From Casuarius casuarius (taxonomy: Eukaryota; Chordata; Aves; Casuariiformes; Casuariidae), in NCBI GenBank assembly GCA_003342895.1, contig PTFA01000314.1, positions 186,001 to 250,000 of the forward strand: a DNA stretch of 64,000 bases. The letters are read 5' to 3'. The notes under the pieces are model-generated. The model was given only the letters and a program-made list of their open reading frames with translations. It did no database searches and had not been told where the DNA came from. Both the position numbers and the translations under genes were made by a program. Shown piece after piece: positions 55,401 to 64,000 of the stretch; the first letter of the stretch is position 1; each line of letters starts with the position of its first letter.

Positions 55401-56384
55401 TTAAATGTTGCAACCTTTTACCCCTCTGAACAAAAGACATTTCATGGTATCTATCCTACAACTCTCCCATGAAATGCACCCCATGGAAACCCAAAATAAT
55501 GTAAACCAACCCACACCAGAGTGATTCTTTATTCTATAGCATGTTAACTGCTATTAGCTAACTATAACTAATTTACATTACTTACAACTAAACAGCAACT
55601 ATTTCTTAAAAATTTGATTTAGTGAAGACTGACTTATAGAAATAATTATCTGACAGAAAACATATGCATCATGTCAGCTTCTGCGTACCGTGACAATTAG
55701 AGGCGTTCTGAATGCATGTTACCCTGGAAATGTTCAATTCTCTTATTTCAAGCATATTTACCCAGAGTACCCAGTAAGTATAACTGAGTCTGGGCAAGAC
55801 AATAAAACAGAGCAGAAAATACCACAAAAAACCTGCAATGCAAGGTTCCAATTGCAAAATTATAGACCATATTCCCTCATGGAAAATCTTACAAAAAACC
55901 CAGATGGCTAGCCATCCGAAGAAAAATAAAGAAAAGCCGATACTTTCTGTTAAAAGATTATCAGCAGCAAATGACCGCCAACAGTGAAAAGCTTACTGCC
56001 CGTGCGCTTATTTGCGCCGCCACTACTCGAGTCACCTTGCCCTCAGCGCGGCGCCGCCGCCGCCGGGCATCGACCGCATCCCCCGGCGCACGGGTGGAGC
56101 GTTTCCCCACACGCAGTACCCCGCCGGGCGCCGAGGGGCCCCAGCACGTCCAGCGGCTGCCGAAACCGCCCGCAGCGGGCGCCTGCCGCCCCCGCCGCCC
56201 CTCCGCTCTCCTCACGGACGCCCCCCAGGGCGAAGGCCCAGCAGCCGCACAGGCCGCGGAGAGGGGTAGAGGGCCCGGGCAGCGCGGTGTCTCCCGACGC
56301 GAACTGGTTCCCCTCGCCGGGCCCCAGCCACCGCCCGCGGCCCCGCCGCCGGGTACCTTTCTCCTCCCGGCTGTCCGCCGCCAT
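34426..56384 (-). CDS. YTHDC1: YTHDC1, nuclear m6A reader, complete coding gene
   Basis: YTHDC1 binds N6-methyladenosine in nuclear RNA and affects splicing and export. Seventeen coding exons (high to low coordinate): 56357-56384, 52249-52350, 51267-51595, 50780-51134, 49242-49331, 48691-48744, 47978-48072, 44820-44928, 44601-44718, 43421-43505, 41489-41655, 38884-38966, 37512-37548, 37379-37418, 37213-37275, 35392-35526 and 34426-34644. They total 2109 nt, 702 residues plus stop (human 727). Order: MAADSREEK start, Lys/Glu-rich N terminus, acidic Glu tract, an RKRARG basic patch, YTH domain from about exon 7 to exon 11 with m6A-cage tryptophans in GVWSTLP and IHWVLPAG, Pro-rich region, and an Arg-Asp/Arg-Glu C terminus ending RGRYRR. 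All splice sites are GT/AG and phases agree. The gene is convergent with UGT2A. Confidence 0.97.
42285..42615 (+). repeat. degraded CR1 LINE fragment in YTHDC1 intron
   Basis: The segment contains GGGACTCTTCAGCCTAGAAA and further on a GGGGAACGCCTTACCAAAGG-like block, matching in order the 3' part of avian/sauropsid CR1 elements as I recall them. It is decayed and has no open frame. Confidence 0.55.
43861..43973 (-). repeat. CR1 LINE 3'-end fragment in YTHDC1 intron
   Basis: Read on the - strand it contains AATCATAGAAAAATC, GGAAGGACCTCTGGAAGTCA, CTCAAAGCAGGGCTGG and AGATCAGGTTGCACAGG, the order found in CR1 3' ends. It is diverged by point changes. Confidence 0.75.
48691..48744 (-). CDS. YTHDC1: YTHDC1 54-nt exon, probable cassette exon
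   Basis: This 54-nt exon encodes 18 residues around [12 protein letters not shown]. Its length is a multiple of three and both flanking junctions are phase 1, so it can be skipped without a frameshift. The human gene has a known short isoform missing an 18-residue segment just before the YTH domain, which agrees with this exon. Skipping in this species is inferred. Confidence 0.7.
50780..51134 (-). CDS. YTHDC1: YTHDC1 acidic-domain exon
   Basis: This 355-nt exon encodes the Ser-rich and Glu/Asp-rich region ([11 protein letters not shown] to [11 protein letters not shown]). The Glu tract is interrupted by Asp, Gly and Lys and is shorter than the nearly pure Glu run I recall in the human protein, which accounts for most of the 25-residue length difference. 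Confidence 0.9.
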
Positions 56385-56547
56385 CCCGCCGCCGCCGCGA
56401 CGCGCCGAGCGCCTAAGATGGAGGCCAGCTCTTCCTGCGCGGAACGCGTCCCCCTTCCCACAGTGCACCACTTTGTTTACGCTCCGCGCGTCACAGAGCG
56501 GTGAGCAGGAAGGACTTGGCGGGGGGGAGGAGGGAGCTCCCTCGGCC

Positions 56548-56557
56548 GCGCATGCGC
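56548..56557. promoter_or_regulatory. NRF1-type site 1
   Basis: GCGCATGCGC is an exact palindromic NRF1 core, about 165 bp upstream of the YTHDC1 ATG within the CpG island. Confidence 0.6.
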
Positions 56558-56640
56558 AGTGCCGCGCGCCGGCGTCGGGGGAGACGTGCGCGCGGCGGGC
56601 TGGGCGCGCGCCTATAGGAGCGTGGCGAGGCGCACACGCC

Positions 56641-56650
56641 GCGCATGCGC
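56641..56650. promoter_or_regulatory. NRF1-type site 2
   Basis: A second exact GCGCATGCGC palindrome lies 93 bp from the first, farther upstream of YTHDC1. Confidence 0.6.
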
Positions 56651-57780
56651 GCGACTGCCTGTAGTGGTGGGGGGAGGGAAGGGCTAGCGGCGGCTGTTGG
56701 GGTGGGTGGCGACTGGTCGTTTGAGCGGCCTCGTATGCTGGTAGGGGAGCGCGGCGGGCTTCCCCTGCTGCTTGGGGTTGCTATTCCGCAGGCTCTGGTT
56801 CCTATGAGGTGTTCCTGCAGCTGCTTTGTTTTTTTTTTTTCTTCTTCTTTCCCCTCCACTCAAGCGGAATTGTTTTTTCTTGTTTTTTCTGGGCAGTGTT
56901 TAACTTGTTTTATCACATTCGTATATGAAATGAGTGCATTTAGGAATCCGAGGCAGCTTTTAAAGCAACTCGGGGTTAGTGCCTGATGCGTACCTGCACT
57001 AACATAGCTCAAAGCTGTTGCTGTCTCATCTTAGTAACTCCTAGGGCAGCTTGTGGAGAGGCCTGGAGACTGAATGCCCCGCAGTAGTTTGTTAGGGCTG
57101 TACGCAAGTTGAAATGATCAAGTGAGAGCTTGTTTTGTGCACTGTGCTGTTTTAAATCCTGTTAACTAGTGTGTTACAGATGTTCTACCTGCCTTTTTTT
57201 TTTTTTTTTTGACCTAGAGAACATGTATAGCAAGGTGCCTGATGCTATTGACTAAATGAAAATTCTTGTTTTAAAGCTGCAGGCATTTTGTAGGGTAGTC
57301 TGATGGATGCCCCCAGTTGACTCAGTCCCTAGACTTGTTCCCTTCTGAACAAGGTGGTTCCAGTACTTTTCTCTTGAGATCCTCGGGCTGTTTGGCTGCT
57401 CTTGTAGAGTAGACAGGTCAGTGAAAATGTTTGCTGAGAACAGTGGTATTTGATTAGTCCAGCCTAAAATGTTGTGAGGAAACATCTTCCTTTCCCAGTG
57501 ATGGAAGCTAGAATACAAAAAGCGCCCTGTGGCACTGATCAGTGTTGTCCGTCTCACTTCAAAACTGTCAAAGCAGAGCTCAAAAATAGCATAAAAACAT
57601 CTGCTGGAGAAACAAAATATTCTTGCAGAGAGGTCACAGAAGTTAGAATTGGCTGAATTGAAGAAAATGGTGAGATGATTGTGATGCTTACCAAAAGAGA
57701 TAGCAAGGTGCATGCATGTTCTTCACCTTTGTAATGGTTACTGGATCTGAATAAAGGTTAGTATTAGGCCTGTGGGGCTC

Positions 57781-57812
57781 TGATTTATTCAGCACCTGAT
57801 TTATTCAGCACC
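57781..57812 (+). repeat. 16-bp perfect tandem duplication
   Basis: TGATTTATTCAGCACC occurs twice head to tail with no mismatch. Confidence 0.95.
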
Positions 57813-58534
57813 TGCTCATCCCATGGGTCACTACGTTCTCTGGAACTGCATGTGTCATTCACATGGAACAGCACTTGTCATTCATAGTTTTGCTGATACT
57901 TGCATCCTGAAGCTGTAGTGAAACACTGAAACAATTCTTGTGTGCATGTACCTATCACAGCAATTGGGTAAGCGGCTGCTGGAGTGGCCTTTCAGCTACC
58001 AGAGTGCACACTGCAGGGTTAATTAGCATGCAGCATTCATGAGCAATGCCTATGTTCTCTAATTTTACTTGAAATTACCTTGTGGTATGGCTTTACTTGG
58101 TGTTCCATTTACTGCTTTTGATAGAACCTGAAATGAAAAAGATAATGTTCTCCCCCCCCCCCCCCACCCCAGTTGTGTGTATCTGTGTATAAGCCACTAG
58201 GTGGTACCATTGATATGAGTTTACCAGAAGGGCATTTAGTCAGAAGGAACTGCGGCTTATGTCAGATTGCATACTTCTCTTTGAATCTGCAAATGCAGCA
58301 AGACAGCTTTGGGGAAGGCTACATTTTAAAGTGTAGCATAGCCCTTCTGGTGGGTTTCAGCAAAATCAGATGTGGCATGAAGTGGCAGTTCAAATAATGG
58401 TAGCATGAGTCCAGCACTTGAATACGTTTGAGAAGCAAAAGAGAAGTCTGCAGCTGAGTGTAGCTGCTGAAGCCTTTTTCCAAAGGCATAGCAGCTGCAG
58501 CTGACTCCTCATAAACCAGTGATGATGCTTTGAG

Positions 58535-58600
58535 CAGGAGTTTTGGACTAGGGATGTCTCCAGAGATCCCTTCTAACATCAAGTCTGTGATTCTCATACT
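58535..58600 (+). repeat. CR1 LINE 3'-end fragment
   Basis: It contains TTTGGACTAGGGATGTCTCC, AGAGATCCCTTCTAACATCA and TGTGATTCT, matching the CR1 3' terminus just before its short tail repeat. Confidence 0.75.
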
Positions 58601-61444
58601 AATGGGCTCTTGCTCAAGCATTATATGGTAAGGGAGACTCTTTGGCACAGCCAAGCAGCTGGTAACTGTGACTTTCCAGCAAATCCCAACAGGGCTTGTG
58701 GGGGGAGTGCTAAACTTGGCACTGGGCTTCCTTCTAGCTCTTGTTGTGCCAGAGATTTGATAGGCATCCTTTTATTTAAAGGACCAGAAAATTACTTTGC
58801 CCAAACCTGGTGTAGAAGGAATTTAGTATTCCCTCAGTGTCTGCAGAATACCTTGCAGAACCATGTGCTGCTTAGGTTTTCTGTCCTTAAAATTGCTTGC
58901 AAGGTCTTTGCAACACCTTAATCTTAGCTCCTTTGTCAGTATTTTTATGCAAGCAACTACTGATGGATGTTCTTTGAAGACCATAGATTAGAGAGGAGCG
59001 CTGTTGAGGAATGACTAGGATAACAGTATAATCGTCCTAGGTCAAAGACGAGATTTCTCTGGAACACTGGTGTATTTGCTGAGCTAATGTAACTAACAGG
59101 CTGAGCAGAAGTGACTAAAGTTAGGGCTTCTGTTGACTCTTGTCCAGGCTATTACTATGAGCAGGATGGGCTCTTGATGGATTTGGGAGAATAGATCTGG
59201 ATCAGTGAAAACTAGAGCTTTCCCAACCATGGAGAAGCAGAAGAAAGTACTTTTGGACCTGCTTTGGTGTCAGGCCTTCTCTCTATCAAAGGATTGGCTG
59301 AGGGGTTGTTGCTGACTGCTCAAAAGGTACCTTTTGGTAATTGACTTTCTTGTGGGCCTAACACAGCCTATGTAACTTGAAAATGTGGAGAACAGAGATG
59401 AGGTGGTGATGCCACCTTTGTAAAGTATGTTGGTTGATCTGAGTTAGGTTAAAATGCGAAGTCCATTGGTTCAGAATTAGCCTCCCAGATTGGAGGAAAA
59501 GGCTCGTTACCTCTCCTGATCTTCTTGAAAGGTAGACTTTTATGATGTGGGTCAGTGAGGAGCCATGCAAGTAGCTGCTTTCTGGAACGTTTATCTTTAT
59601 TGATCTAGCTGCTGTCTGTCTTTGCATGCAAGAGAGGTGCAATTGCATCAGAGAATGACTTCCCATTCTGATAAATTTGTGTAGTGTTACCATGTGTAGT
59701 GCTCTCCTAAAGCCAGGTACCTTTTGTGATTGCATGCCCTTGTTATTTGCCTACAACCTTGCAATAGTAAGGTACAAGTCATAATAAAAATCTCCCATAT
59801 CTTGTTCTACTCTGGCAATGCGTAAAAGCCTTTCTAAAGCTGGTACTCTGGCTGTGTTGGTCCGTTGAAGATGTTTGCACTGAAAAAATTCTGATTTTTA
59901 GACATAGCTTCACAGAGTGCTGGCAGACACTTGCAAGCATACATAGGCATAAGGTATTTGTGTGTAGCTTTGCTTCTGATTTGTGCCTTAAGTAGGCTGC
60001 AGGAGGTGCTAATGGAGAAGTACACCTCCTCAGTCTTTTGTTTCTGCAGCAGCTCGGGTGCACTGGCAGTAGCATGCTTCCTGTTTACAAGGTAATTACT
60101 GTATTCTGGACTGAGTGCATGTCAAGGCCAAGTACTTCAGGCCATTGAGTTTATTGGCTCAGGGTGTTACTACTGTGTAAACAGGAAACACCCTAAAAGT
60201 ATTACTCAAAAATATTTTTTTTAATTAAGTTAATGATGGAAGGTGCAAAAAACTTTAAAGAAAACTAAAAAAGTACTTGGAAGACAAGAAGTTTTTGCCT
60301 GTCTCCCAAAAGATCTGCATTTGGCTGCTTTTCCTCATTGTTGTTCTTGATTGCTTTTGTTTGCTCCTTGTTCGGTGCTGGTTTTTTCCCCTGAGGCTCT
60401 CTCCTCCTCCTCCTCCCTGGATACTGTGATTCTCTGGCTGAAATGTTAAGGATGATATCTGTTTGCTGGCACTGGGTCCTGAGGGAGCCAAGGTTTTCTG
60501 AATAAAAGCATCCAAGAAATGCTTTTGGAAGTGCTTGTTGCAGTACAGTCTGACCCTGGAGAGCTGAATAGTCACTTCAGTAACAAGCAAGGTAGGGCAA
60601 AGCTGAGTGTGTTGAATGGTCCATTGACGTGCTCTTTGTGGAGCTGTCTGAAGACTTTGCATTTGACAGTCATCACTACAATTTCTCCCTTGTTTGAGCG
60701 CACACACTCTGTAAAAAGTAGACTATTTTTTCCGTCACTTGCCTTCTCCCATTCCTTAAAGTAAGGTTAGATGATACAGTCGAGGCAATTGAGTGTTTTC
60801 CTGCTGCAGGATAGGGCAGCCCTCTCTTCTGTTTCTCCTTCCCCTTGCTTTCAATTGTGTTGCCCCCAGTTCTCGTTGACTCCTGATTCAAATTGCTAAT
60901 TTGAAAGAAAACAATCTTCTCACCTGGACGACTTTTCCAGAATGTGAGTGAGTTGTATTTGCAAGATGAGGACAGAGAAAAGAGGGCTGTCGAGCTGGAC
61001 CTTGGTGCAACTTGGCAGTATCTCTAGATCAGTCCTGTACTGAATCAGGAGGTGGTAGCATGTCACACTTGGTGCCTGTTTTGATCCCAGGCGGATGTGA
61101 ACCATTGTCTTTTCTTTTGCTGCAGGAACTCCAGTCGTAAACAATGGTTGTGTTTAGAAGAAAGGAAATGCAGGGCCTGCGCTGGATCATGGACATGAAA
61201 GTGCTGCTTCGCCTATCTAGGTCATGTCTGGAGATGGCAAGATTTGTTCTGGTATATATTTTCAGTGATAAGCTTTTGCTCCTTGTGCTGTCAGTTTTCT
61301 TGGGAAGTAGGAGACTGTAAGGCTGCGCTTAAGGTCATCCCTGAAGTATTTTTTTTCAGATCTGATTATGACATTTGCATTTGCTTGGCCTGAATTAAGC
61401 TGTTAGAGCTCCTGTTTGAGTCTTATGGAAGCCATGAGGTCCTA

Positions 61445-61495
61445 ATCAGATACTTGAAGTTAAGCACGGGCTTATGTTCCTTGCTAAATCATGTT
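61445..61495 (+). repeat. possible ancient interspersed repeat
   Basis: The stretch TTGAAGTTAAGCACGGGCTT and following bases resemble a repeat I recall as frequent in bird and turtle DNA (a TTAAGCAC-GTGCTTAAG type core). The family name is uncertain. Confidence 0.25.
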
Positions 61496-63614
61496 ACAGT
61501 TAGCTTTTTATTGCTAAAGCGCTCTGTACTTGGAGTCAATTTGTATGCTGCATTGCACCGAGGGGGTGAGGGATGTGTTTGGTGTTCCCTACTCCCTCTC
61601 CTCTGTCTGCCATGATTTATAATTGCTGAAAAGTGCAGTTCTTAGTTGTCACCTCACTAGAAATATACAAACAAGTATTCTGTGTGATACAGACTGTCTA
61701 GGCCAGTCAGGCTGGGGGTTAAAGAACAGGCTTGACAAGACTAGGTGTTTGCATGGTACTGTGATAGACCCTATCATTAGCTAGCTAGCCCTATCTTCAC
61801 TTAGCCTGAAATAGATGAATAACACCTGACAGTAACCAAGGAATTCTTTTTGGTTGTAAAAATGAGTATCCAGAACTCTGCCCATCATAATATTCACACC
61901 CATTGGCAGCAGTGTAATTTAAAGCTATACATGACTAACTGACAGATGCCTGTTGATAAGGTGTAATGGAGAGAAGACATGTCATGTTCTGCTGTCTTCT
62001 GCCTGCATGTTTTTCTCTCTTTTGTCCTGTTCCAGGAAAAAAATTTGAGTTTTCCTTTCTGATAGTACAGACTTTCAAGCTAGAATTGCAGAAGAGGCAG
62101 CCCTGTGAGCTCCTGCTTAGGTATCAGATTTTAAAGGTCACCTTTTCCAGAAGGCTCAGCTGTTGCAGTTCAAGCTAAGTACAATGAAGGCTTCTGGATG
62201 CTGACAGTTTGAAAGTCTCCTGCTTAATTTCCAGCTGTGAGGAGCTGTTCAGTTTCTGAAGTCTGGTTTAAAACTTAATATGATCACTGGGACGACATTG
62301 TTCTGTGGGTGGGAAGTCTTCTTCAGAGAAAGAAGGAAGCATGTGCTTGGCAAGTTTGTTGGGGTTCTCTGTTAGTAAGTAGTTATCTGAGAAACATAAC
62401 CAAAGTGAAATCCAGTTTTCTATCTTTCTCCTGGGGCACCTCTGTTATCTAATGAGGCGTGGGCGTATTGGCCTCTCTCTATCAACAGGGGCAGTAGCCA
62501 CTTTTCCTACCCGCTGCCTTTCATGAAACATTTAAGACCTCCTGAGCATGACAGAGATTTATTGGCAGATGCTGACTGCATAAATGTAGCTTTTAAGAAA
62601 ACAGGTTCAAAGTGGCAGCTGCTCAGAGGCTTGAGCGGTTAGAGCAGTATCTGTTGAGAGGGACCAAAGGGCAGGAAGCAGCTCATAAGTGCAGTGCACC
62701 TCATAGTTCTACAATGTGTTTGTTTAGCATGCCTGTATGCATTTTTAGGTAGAGGTTGTAATGCATATCTCTCTTGACCCAGAAGCATGAACCCCACCAG
62801 CATGGTACAAAGTGCTATGTAGCCCATTAAAAAGAGGCGCTATGTAAAGACATAATAGACGTTAGCAATTATATAAACAGTTACTGTCTTGCTCCATGCA
62901 TGTAAACATATGGATAGTAGGCAAGATGAGACATATGTGTGTGTTCTGCTCAGGTGGGAAATTCTGTTATTCCCGATATTGTTCCTTCTATGCATCTGAT
63001 ATCATTGTGGTCAGACCCTCAGTTGCGAATATGTGTTTGTGCATTTATATTACCAAAGCTAGACTGATTTATGCCGGCTTAAGATCTATCCTCTTATGTT
63101 CAGCCAAGGTACAAGAATTCACTGTGCTTATTTGCCAGTGCCTGCAACATGCATCACTATCTGTAGATTTACTGCTAACAGTTTTGTTTGTGGTGGTTTT
63201 TGCTACTGTGAGAGACATAGCTTTTCCTATGTTTTATTCCCATGGAAGCCAAGTTGCCCTGTGCTTAACCTTTCGTAGGAGCACCAAAGGAGCTGTTAAG
63301 ACTGTGACGCTCTGTGTCCTCATTTCAGTGCAGGTTTTGGCTTGTCTCTTGCTTTTGTATTCATCTTGTCTTCCAGGTGAATCACTGCTGTTATCGGGGA
63401 TCACACCCTATTTTAAAACTACAGTGCTTCTCTGTTTCTAGGGCTACTGAAGTACTTGTGCTTCATAGGATTGGAGTTTAAATTAGCTCATTCTTTATGC
63501 CGTATTTCAGTTGTTATATTTTTTTTTGCGTGACTGCTGGGTTTGCTTGTTCATCAAACACTGATCAGTGTTCCATCCCTGGATGCTTAGAATCTTGAGT
63601 CATCTTGCAAAATT

Positions 63615-63715
63615 ATGAGATATCATAGATGAACACTAGAGCAATAGAAACTAGGTCCGAAAGGATGTTGATGGATCATCTAATTCCTTTCCCACTACAG
63701 GGATAACCAGCTACA
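63615..63715 (+). repeat. probable old CR1 fragment
   Basis: ATCATAGA near the start, then GGATCATCTAATTCCTTTCC and a CTACAGGGATAACCAG-like block, resemble the CR1 3' region but are strongly diverged. Confidence 0.45.
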
Positions 63716-64000
63716 ATTAAAGTACCCCAATAGTTGCTTATTTGCATAAGCTTTAGGATCTTTGTCACTGAAGCTTTTAAGAGCAGGTCAGACAATTATT
63801 TTAAGTGCATAGGTATCATAATAGTGTTTTTATTGCCTTCCAGTTTTAGAACCCATAGGGTTCATATTTTAGTACTTTGCTACACTGTAAATGCTAAAGA
63901 AATGAAAACTGAAATTATCAGGAAGTAACTTGTCTCCAGTAGTGAAGTAAGTGGTGGAATAGCGGTAGGAAAACATTAGACTCCGTATTAGTGATCAGAA

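Larger units (their letters stand above)
55980..56760 (-). promoter_or_regulatory. YTHDC1: CpG-island promoter of YTHDC1
   Basis: This is a dense GC- and CpG-rich block in otherwise AT-rich DNA, spanning YTHDC1 exon 1 (ATG at 56384 on the - strand) and the sequence upstream. No TATA box is seen. Such islands usually start transcription in both directions, so a divergent + strand transcript is possible, but none could be defined. Confidence 0.85.
56761..64000. other. region upstream of YTHDC1 with no recognised gene
   Basis: AT-rich DNA with CR1 remnants, a poly-T run near 57195-57210 and a poly-C run near 58151-58165. Open frames here, including one of 181 codons at 62896-63441, lack recognisable domains or splice context. 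It may be intergenic or an intron of a gene beyond the window. Confidence 0.5.

Overview
The window looks like nuclear DNA from a bird, or possibly another sauropsid. Genes have spliced vertebrate structure, introns are short, repeats are sparse, and the recognisable repeats are decayed CR1-type LINE fragments. The left ~12 kb is GC-rich with long G/C homopolymers and one 105-base gap (6271-6375). The rest is more AT-rich, apart from a CpG island at about 56.0-56.75 kb.

Layout: (1) 228-392 is the terminal coding exon of SLC20A2, followed by its 3' UTR. (2) 2.8-11.0 kb holds three tandem cytosolic sulfotransferase (SULT1-type) units on the + strand. Unit A (2834-4437) keeps all seven coding exons but has two in-frame stops, a damaged PAPS-loop residue and an AA instead of AG splice acceptor. 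Unit B (7622-9166) is intact, at 295 residues. Unit C (9882-11040) is broken by a 7-bp exon 1 deletion and by a larger deletion that fuses exon 5 to 3' UTR sequence. (3) 13.0-15.4 kb holds an unrecognised + strand gene whose long exon encodes a 21-24-residue repeat built around V-Q-T-S. It is the most novel element seen. (4) 17.2-30.8 kb is a UGT2A-type UDP-glucuronosyltransferase locus: three alternative first exons (18529, 21057 and 23834), each ending in the same phase, feed one set of common exons 2-6. (5) 34426-56384, - strand, is a complete YTHDC1 gene in 17 coding exons (702 residues), with a CpG-island promoter carrying two exact NRF1-type palindromes. (6) 56.8-64 kb has no recognisable gene.

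SULT and UGT enzymes are the two main phase II conjugating systems. In human 4q13 the order YTHDC1 / UGT2 cluster / SULT1B1-SULT1E1 is well known, so the SULT-UGT2A-YTHDC1 block is conserved synteny. SLC20A2 lies on 8p11 in human, so its presence here marks a rearrangement or an assembly join. No complete new molecular system was found; the best candidates for novelty are the V-Q-T-S repeat gene and the differently decayed SULT copies.
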